A stretch of 64,000 nucleotides of DNA from Garcia nutans (taxonomy: Eukaryota; Streptophyta; Magnoliopsida; Malpighiales; Euphorbiaceae), in contig CANTUV010000009.1 in NCBI GenBank assembly GCA_947685225.1, positions 5,518,001 to 5,582,000 on the forward strand. Direction: 5' to 3'. How positions within the stretch are numbered: position 1 is the stretch's first letter; every line of letters begins with the position of its first letter. The notes beneath the pieces were generated by a model that was not told the origin of the DNA, ran no database searches, and saw only the letters and a list, made by a program, of their open reading frames with translations. Shown one piece after another: positions 57,516 to 64,000 of the stretch. The position numbers were made by a program, and so were the translations under genes.

Positions 57516-58921
57516 TGTTGTCCCAAGATGGTAACCAAGAGGGGGGGGGGGGTGAATTGGTTTTCTCAAGAAATAATGATAATTTAAAAAACTCAACAAA
57601 CAAGAAATGGGGAATAGAGAAATGGTTGAGTAATGAAAGAAAGAAAGAACACACAAGATTTATAGTGGTTCGGATTTACTTCAATCCTACATCCACTTCC
57701 TTAACAACTTGTTAAGGTTCCACTAATCTTTGAAGTTTTTACAAGCTCACTTCCAACTTTGGTGTTTTCACAAGTTCACACCTAACTTCACAAGTGTTTT
57801 GCTAAGGCTTACACTCAAGAACCTTTAAAGGTGTTTTTAAGGCTCACTCTCACAACCTAAACAAGAGTTTTACAAGTCTTACTCTCACAACCCAAGTGTT
57901 TTCCAAGCTCACACTTAAACTTATACAATGGTGTTTTCAATGCTTACACCTAACATTCATTACAATTCAAATGTAAGTTTAAGTAAAAGAAAGTTTGTTG
58001 CTTGACTATAAAATTCTTTTTTCTTGCTTCTCTGCTTCTTCTTTTCTTATAGAAGCAATGTATTTATAGCCAATGTGGTCTTACTAGCCGTTATTGATAG
58101 TGAGAATAAAGTCTTGGCAGTTTAGACCTTCTTCAGTAAACTGTCCGAAGCATTTCGCGATCGTCCTTCATATAAGGATGGTCGCGCTACTGTTATACGC
58201 GGTCGTCCTTGGTCAAGGTATGGTCGCTGAATTTAAAATATGCTTCAACGGTCAAATTTGAGTGCTCTGCAGCAGGAATCTTGCCCATGCTGTGGTTGTC
58301 GGGACGGTCGCCCATAACAAAGGTGCGGTCGCCCTTTTTGAATGTTGAAGTGGGTTTATAATGGTCATTACACGTGGCATTCTTTGACTGGGCAAAAATG
58401 ATATCCGCCTAAATATGAATTTCGCGGTCGCCCTAGGTGACATCTCGCGGTCAAGTTGAGATACTCGCGTCGAACTTCTAGACGCACCTGAGGACGCGAA
58501 CACTACTGTCTCTTTAAGCAAATTTCTCCTGAATTGGCAGAGCAGTCGCGAATGTAAACGGGTGGTTGCTAAAGTGATAAGCCAGGCCGTATCCTTCGCC
58601 GTTCTTGTCACCGCGAACCTTACTGTGATTAGAATGATTTTAGTTCCTTGTGTAGCGGTCGTCCATAACTTGGGACGGTCGCTCTTCTTTAAGTGCGGTC
58701 GCTACTGAGGTCAGGTTTCTGACCGCGAAACCTACTGTGATAAGGTTTCATCCTTTAATTGAATGGTGCGATCGTATTCAGGTCGTGTGCGACCGCTATA
58801 AGTGTTCTGTTCAGCTTTATTTGAAGCAACATAAGCTTGCAACAAGATTCTTCAAACACATGTTAAATGGATCATTCAATTTGAGTTGTCAAGGATCAAA
58901 ATTGAGATCATTTGTCTAACA
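57516..58921. mobile_element. Solo LTR, 1.4 kb, with GC-rich subrepeats
   Basis: 1,406 bp, TGTTGTCCCAAGATGG...TTTGTCTAACA, with a perfect 5-bp TSD gatat (57511-57515 and 58922-58926). Includes a run of 12 G at about 57541-57552 and, at 58140-58800, about a dozen scattered copies of GCGGTCG/GGTCGC-type words. The left third is built of short imperfect repeats on a TTTTCACAAGTTCACAC theme (57735-57960). Short frames inside it are not genes. Confidence 0.9.
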
Positions 58922-59173
58922 GATATGTTTGCTTCTATTGCAAGGTTGGACACAATCAGATTATTGCTAGCAATAGCTACACACAAAGGCTGCAAAGTAT
59001 TCCAATTAGATACAAAATCAGCCTTTTTAAATGGTGTATTGCGAGAAGAAATATATATTGAACAACCAGAGAGATTTGTGCAGCAAAGTGAAGAAGATAA
59101 GGTCTATCTACTAAAAAAGGTTCTCTATGGCCTAAAACAAAAACCAAGAGCCCGGTATAGCAAGATAAATGAT

Positions 59174-60344
59174 TGATAGCATGCAAATATCGTCTATATT
59201 TTAGGAGTAATTTGGGCCCACTATTAAATATTTCTATTGATTTTTAAGTGTTTTTGCAGAAAAAATGAAAGAAAAAAGGGCTAGAGTCAGACGAAGAACT
59301 TTGAGCAAAAAGATGAAAAAATATAAAATATGCTGACAGAAGCCTCAGGTACAACCTTTGGACAAGTGGTAGCATCAGTATCAGATCTAAAAGTTTTGAA
59401 GATAAACTTGCCAGTTATTTTGAAGCTTTAGAGACACGATTTTGAAGGGATCTTGAAGAATATATCTGATTTTGTAATCCCCTATTAGTTAGAAATTTAA
59501 TTTGAAAATTATTTTCTTAGTTAGTTTTAGTTTAGGAAATCTTTAGACTTAGGGTATAAGCTAGAGGTTCTAGCAACCCCAGCCATCAATTGTTCTAAGT
59601 TTTGGTTGCTGGATATTTTTAATTTACAGAGATTTTCTTTATTCAAACAATGAGCAACGAAATCTTTAATTGGTTGAAAGATAATTGAAGTTCATATTTG
59701 CGAAATTGTGAGATCTAAACAGTTTTATCTTTTCTCTTTTTTAATATTCAGTATTTATATAATTCTTTGTGGCTTAATTTAATTGTTGTTTTGCTAATTA
59801 ATCAATAAGGCTCATTGCTTAATTGGTTAAATAACATAATGCTATCCAAAGTACTTGAATCCATAATTGTTCTTGAAACTTTGATTTAGGTAGCGGTTAA
59901 AATCAGGTCCTTCTAGTTCTTAAGGCTATCAATAATTATATTTTTAAGAAGTTCTTATAGAGTAGGTTATTGTCAATAGTTAATTAGAGAATATTTCGTA
60001 ATTAATTTAAAATCTAATGAATGATTGGTATTGAGAGTTTGTCAAATACTCTAACTGATTTATTTAAGAACTGAGCTAAAATTATTCCTTCAACCAAATC
60101 TTTTCCTATTGAATTTCTTAATTTAGTTTTATTGTTCTTTAATTTATCAATTAATTTTTAGTTTTAATTTAATTTAATTTCTTAATTTATAAACCCTCAT
60201 TTTAATTTTTATTGTTGTTATTTTGGTTTTCAAAATAGATTTAAATAAGTAGTTAATTCCTTATGAATTCGACCATATTCGCCACTACTACAATTTAATT
60301 TGCTTAGGAATATGAAATTATTTTGGTGGTTTCGACATCCATCA
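59174..60344. mobile_element. Solo LTR, 1.2 kb (different family)
   Basis: 1,171 bp, TGATAGCATGCAAATATCG...TTCGACATCCATCA, with a perfect 5-bp TSD atgat (59169-59173 and 60345-60349). Probably Ty3/gypsy from its long T/A-rich 3' part (inference). No coding sequence. Confidence 0.9.
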
Positions 60345-61047
60345 ATGATCATTTGTTAAGTTTCGGGTTTGAAAAAAATCTTATCTAAGACTACTCTTTA
60401 TGTTAAACATAAGGGCAATGATATTCTCATAGTGTCTCTATATGTTGATGATCTTTTGGTAACAATAAATAACACAAAGCTAGTTGAAGAGTTTAACAAA
60501 GAAATGATGCAATGTTTTAAAATGACAGATCTTGGTATTATGAGCTACTTCCTTGGGATGGAAATCAAACAAAGTCAAAATGAAGTCTTCAAGTTGCTGA
60601 GTTTCTCAAATAGTGACTGGGTAGGATCTATTAATGACAAGAAAAGCACATCAGGATATTGTTTCAACTTAGGTTCTAAAATTTTCTCATAGTGCTCAAA
60701 AAGTCTCTTGCAGCACAGTCTATTACGGAAGCAGAATTCATTGCAGTAACAACAGCGGTAAATCAAATTTTATGGTTGAAAAAGCTCATGTGTGATCTAC
60801 ATATGGAGCAAGAAAATAATAAAGAAATATTTTTTGATAATCAAGCAGCAAATGCAATCTCTCACAATCCAATATTCCATGGAAAAACAGGCATTTCAAC
60901 ATTAAGCTTTTCTTTTTAAGAGAAATGCACAAGAATGGAGAAGCAACTCTGGTCTATTTTAAATCAGAAGATCAGTTAGCATACTCGTTCAAAAAAATGA
61001 CTTCTGGTTAGCAAATTGGAGTTTACAAATCCTAAAGCAAGGAGAAG

Positions 61048-61313
61048 TGTTAAATGTTTGCTTCAAGGACTGCACTTTTTTTTTTTTGGTATTTTACTTA
61101 TTCTACTTATTTCAAATTATGTTCCTATTTTTTAGTAGTTTGTTTTGATATGCATCTGTGATCATGGCTAAAGTTTTGGTCACGATTGACTTTCAATTTC
61201 CTTACTGCTATTCAATGTAACACTGTCGATCAAATAAAATTAATTCCTTTTTGATGCTTTCTAAATATTTATCTCAAAATATTAGTTTCTTTTTTTGTCT
61301 GTTAAAACCAACA
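61048..61313 (+). repeat. 3' LTR of the copia remnant
   Basis: Starts TGTTAAATGTTTGC right after the purine tract AAGCAAGGAGAAG and ends AAAACCAACA. About 266 bp. It contains AATAAAATTAATTCC near the end as a possible polyadenylation region. No 5' partner in the window. Confidence 0.75.
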
Positions 61314-61531
61314 AGGATAAATAGCAAGCCATATGCTTGGATCCACGCTATCTCTGTCTAAGCTATAAATTTTTATGTAAATTTGTTTTACAATGGATCT
61401 TTATATCTGCTCGACGCCTTCAATATTATGAATGATAATATGCCTTAGGCATATATTTCTACGATAAACACAAAATATATGATGCAATCAAGGACAGTAC
61501 TACGGGGTCTTGAGTGGTTCATGGACCACCT

Positions 61532-62050
61532 TAGGACTGTACACTGACTAGGTTAGGTCTTTGTCTTTTGAGCTTAAAAAATGAGATTCAAAGCCCAGCT
61601 TCAACTCAAGTAGCCCGAACTGCTTGAGCAGCTTGGGCCAGCAGGTTGGGTTATTCTGGCATAAAGTATTATATATATATATATTTAATATTATAATTTT
61701 TATTAATTTTCTTTTATTTTACATATTATTAATTTTTAAGTTATATATATTTTTAATTATTAAAATTATAATTTTTATTAATTTCCTTATATTTTACATA
61801 TTATTAATTTTTAAGTTAATAATGTTATAATTTTTATTATATAAAAATTGTATATTAAAATCAATATAATTATTTATAATTATTAATATAATTAATTAAT
61901 TTAATTTTTTAAAAGGTGTTTTCCTAAGGATTCAAAGCCCAACTCGAGATGGCAACGAGCTGTCTCATAGGGTTTAAAGTCCAGTCCAATTTTTTTAAAA
62001 CTATGTCCAACTTGGCCAGGCCGAGCTACTAGGCTAGATGCACAGCCGTA
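61532..62050. mobile_element. hAT-type MITE
   Basis: 519 bp. Ends are TAGGACTGTACACTGACTAG and, inverted, TACGGCTGTGCATCTAGCCT, of the TAGGGCTGTGCA hAT class. The flanks gaccacct and gacacct differ by one missing base. The interior is a very AT-rich block with a repeated segment of about 110 bp (TTAATATTATAATTTTTATT theme) and (TA)n. Confidence 0.65.
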
Positions 62051-62053
62051 GAC

Positions 62054-62055
<2 letters not shown>

Positions 62056-62103
<48 letters not shown>
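62056..62103. repeat. (CT)24 microsatellite
   Basis: Uninterrupted CT dinucleotides, 48 bp, immediately right of the hAT MITE. Confidence 0.98.
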
Positions 62104-62106
<3 letters not shown>

Positions 62107-62912
62107 ATCGATGACTTCCTTCTAAATTCTAGTTCTTGAAACCATTTGATAAAAAGCTTGAGCCTCTTTATATATTCCATCATATTGTCAAAATCTCTCT
62201 TAGAAAATCCAGAAATAACATATTAGAAAATTTGAATTCACAATTCCAGAAAAAGCGAGAAATACTCAATAGCACAAATTAGTAAAACAAAAGAATTTAG
62301 ACATTGTATTGCTTTAAAATATAGAAAGGAATTTTTTTAATTATTATTTCTTATTATATTTATTTTTTTTTATTTTTTAATGAGCTAAGGATGGTAAGTT
62401 TGGTTTATTTCCATAATTTATTTTATTGATTTATGTTTTGTGATCAGGTTAAATTATGAAATTTTATTATGAATTAAAAATTTAGTGTTTTTTTCAAAAA
62501 TTTAAAATGAGGGTTTAATTTATTATTTATTGAGTATAATAATTTATTTTAATTGATTTGTGTTATTTTAATTGATTTGTGTTTGAAATTTGATTATAAA
62601 TTGAAAATTTGAGATTTTTTTAGAAATTTAGATTAGATGTTTAATTTATTATTTATTGAGTATTTATTTTAAATGATTTGTGTTTCTTGTGATTTAGTTA
62701 AATTAATTAATTGTTACAATATGTTAAATATTTAATTTTATTTTAAATTTATTTACAGTAAGTTTATATGTAGATTGTACTTTTTTTATTTTAAAATTTG
62801 ACACCCTTCACTTAAATCTTAGTTCAGCCAGTAAACGCGATGTACATGTACATGTCACTGGTCAATAAGCTTTTTCTTCATCATTTTCTAGCCACGCGGC
62901 AGAAAAATTATG
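62104..62912. other. AT-rich spacer, no gene recognised
   Basis: Contains loosely repeated T/A-rich segments (for example TTATTTATTGAGTAT at about 62522 and 62650). No frame of interest. Confidence 0.4.
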
Positions 62913-63122
62913 ATAGTAGACTTGTTCTTAATTTCATTTCAAAAGATGATGTCTATAGTTGACTTGTTCTTAATTTCATTTCAAGAGATGATGTCTATAG
63001 TAGACTTGTTCTTAATTTTATTTCAAGAGATGATGTCTATAGTAGACTTGTTCTTAACTTCATTTCAAGAGATGATGTCTATATTAGACTTGTTCTTAAT
63101 TTCATTTCAAGAGATGATGTCT
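62913..63122 (+). repeat. 42-bp tandem repeat, five copies
   Basis: Unit begins ATAGTAGACTTGTTCTTAAT. Five near-identical copies differ at one to three sites each. As 42 is a multiple of three, the array stays open as a 14-residue repeat (IVDLFLISFQEMMS-like) within a frame at 62910-63260. Whether that frame is translated is unknown; no family was recognised. Confidence 0.95.
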
Positions 63123-63478
63123 TTGGTCCATCGCATTGGGAATCCTATCCGCCGCACATTGGCCAGTCCTAGTCAACGGAACAAGTCTGCTGGTGTGTTT
63201 CTTCTAAATTTTTGGTTAATTTGTTTAATATCATCATTACACACTTTAGGCAAAAAATAATTAAATAATTAGCAAAATTATAGTAGACTTGTTCTTAATT
63301 TCATTTCAAGAGATGATGTCTTTGGTCCATCCCATTGGGAATCCTATCCACCGCACATTGGCCAGTCCTAGTCAACGGAACAAGTTTGCTGGTGTGTTTC
63401 TTTTAAATTTTTGGTTAATTTGTTTAATATCATCATTACACACTTTAGGCAAAAAATAATTAAATAATTAGCAAAATT
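63081..63478 (+). repeat. 199-bp tandem duplication
   Basis: Copy 1 at 63081-63279 and copy 2 at 63280-63478, nearly identical. Each starts with one 42-bp unit, so the higher-order duplication copied the end of the 42-bp array together with about 157 bp downstream. Confidence 0.93.
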
Positions 63479-63549
63479 GTGGGGAATTCTAATGTCTTCC
63501 TTCATTATTCAGTTGTCCAATTTACTAGACACCTTTCAACAACAGCTAT

Positions 63550-63720
63550 GTGAATATGAGAATGAGATTAGCATCATATAATGAGGTATTTATCATCACA
63601 AAATTAGTTCTAAATGAATCAGGTTTAATCCAAGAGTTCACATGGTTTGAAGGTGAGGATAAATGGGATGAATTTCGGCATGCCCCAAAGGATCAATGTG
63701 ATAAGCCACGTAGGTGGCTG
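63550..63720 (+). pseudogene. S-locus glycoprotein-domain fragment (G-type lectin receptor kinase)
   Basis: The frame reads NEVFIITKLVLNESGLIQEF, TWFEGEDKWDEF, HAPKDQCDKPRRW. The pattern LVLxESGLxQxFTW...W...APxDQCD is the S-locus glycoprotein domain of G-type lectin S-receptor-like kinases, cell-surface receptors of plants. The expected YGxCG after DQCD is missing, and neither the lectin domain before it nor the PAN and kinase domains after it were found, so this is a short relic. Confidence 0.78.
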
Positions 63721-63734
63721 CTTGACTACTGCTA

Positions 63735-64000
63735 TATTTTCTGCTGCTACTATTATTTATTTATTATTTACTACAATTGTTTTATTTCTTATTTTTAAAT
63801 GTTTAATTGCTGAGTCAATTTGCAGTTAGCAAATCATGGCAATAAGATTTCATAAGTGCCGTGTATGTAGCCATTAGAATAGGACTAAGTAGTTGCTTTC
63901 CTTTTCCTATTTAAATTACATGTATTAGCAGCAGAGATCATGAACGAAAATTATCAAAGTTATCTTATTATCAAAACTTGTTTGTGGTTGGTTCTCACCC
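63735..64000. other. Window end, no gene recognised
   Basis: AT-rich sequence after the S-locus fragment without recognisable continuation. Confidence 0.35.

Larger units (their letters stand above)
57445..61047 (+). pseudogene. copia RT-RNase H remnant with two solo LTR insertions
   Basis: Three pieces of one frame. (1) 57445-57515: KLVKGYA, TAA for the usual CAA, then FGFDYSD. (2) 58922-59173: MFASIARLDTIRLLLAIATH, FQLDTKSAFLNGVL, YGLKQKPRA. (3) 60345-61047: a frameshift, then VSLYVDDLLVTINN, MSYFLGMEIKQSQN, a deletion, SNSDWVGSINDKKSTSGYCF, a frameshift, QSITEAEFIAV, FFDNQAANAI and SEDQLAYSF. These match copia RT (FAPVARLDTIR, YVDD) and RNase H (DSDWAG, TEAEY). Removing the two solo LTRs and one copy of each TSD rejoins the RT frame. 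A polypurine tract and a 3' LTR follow at 61048. The 5' half of the element is absent. Confidence 0.88.

Noticed and set aside
58252..58611. 119-codon minus-strand frame
   Set aside because: Falls inside the solo LTR's GC-rich subrepeats, with no domain.
1..64000. tRNA, rRNA, CRISPR arrays, bacterial operons
   Set aside because: None seen. The only tRNA-like sequence is the SINE promoter region, and the genome is clearly a plant's.

Overview
The window is repeat-dense, AT-rich nuclear DNA from a flowering plant, most likely a eudicot. The evidence is the element families present: a plant L1-type LINE with an RNase H tail, Ty1/copia and Ty3/gypsy elements primed by initiator tRNA-Met, MuDR- and FAR1-type Mutator-like elements (MULEs), hAT and Stowaway MITEs, a tRNA-derived SINE and a TRIM. 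The broken host genes are also plant families: DFR/vestitone-reductase-like, AHL (AT-hook) protein, nodulin-like vacuolar iron transporter, and S-locus receptor kinase. The species cannot be named from sequence alone. No intact host gene, rRNA, tRNA or CRISPR array was found. Most identifiable coding sequence is a transposable element (TE) in some state of decay.

Layout. 1-3.7 kb: 3' part of a LINE, with ORF2 open for about 1,160 codons. 5.7-10.3 kb: full-length copia element with 213-bp LTRs and target-site duplication (TSD) aaatt. 10.4-13.5 kb: (TTG)n(TTA)n microsatellite, an intronless DFR-like pseudogene on the minus strand split by a hAT MITE, a second MITE of the same family, and a 1.1-kb hAT derivative carrying a SINE with a perfect 16-bp TSD. 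15.7-24.6 kb: an 8.9-kb MULE with 9-bp TSD, holding a broken MuDR transposase (minus), a broken GRF-zinc-finger/membrane-anchor gene (plus) and a nested 2.5-kb solo LTR. 26.3-27.8 kb: a Pack-MULE with a captured AHL fragment. 29.2-30.7 kb: an iron-transporter-like pseudogene interrupted by a hAT MITE. 30.8-36.5 kb: a 5.4-kb gypsy element inside a Stowaway-like MITE.

37.6-46.9 kb: remains of a multigene MULE. It has a leader and long 5'-UTR intron with a hairpin-rich hAT MITE nested in it, a PB1/MULE/SWIM/zinc-knuckle transposase, two unrecognised accessory reading frames on the plus strand, and a plant mobile domain (PMD) gene on the minus strand. 48.2-52.0 kb: a 3.8-kb MULE encoding a FAR1-related transposase, nested in a duplicated segment. 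53.0-53.9 kb: a TRIM. 55.4-56.6 kb: a non-autonomous MULE inside an LTR-like remnant. 57.4-61.3 kb: a copia remnant into which two different solo LTRs (1.4 and 1.2 kb) have inserted. 61.5-64 kb: a hAT MITE, a (CT)24 tract, a 42-bp/199-bp tandem-repeat block and a short S-locus glycoprotein-domain fragment.

The elements do not cooperate in a pathway; the unifying theme is nested insertion followed by decay. Many boundaries were fixed by matching target-site duplications read directly from the sequence. The most interesting systems are the two MULEs with accessory genes (GRF zinc finger; PMD plus two unknown frames), the Pack-MULE carrying an AHL fragment, and the hAT MITE with five consecutive near-perfect hairpins.
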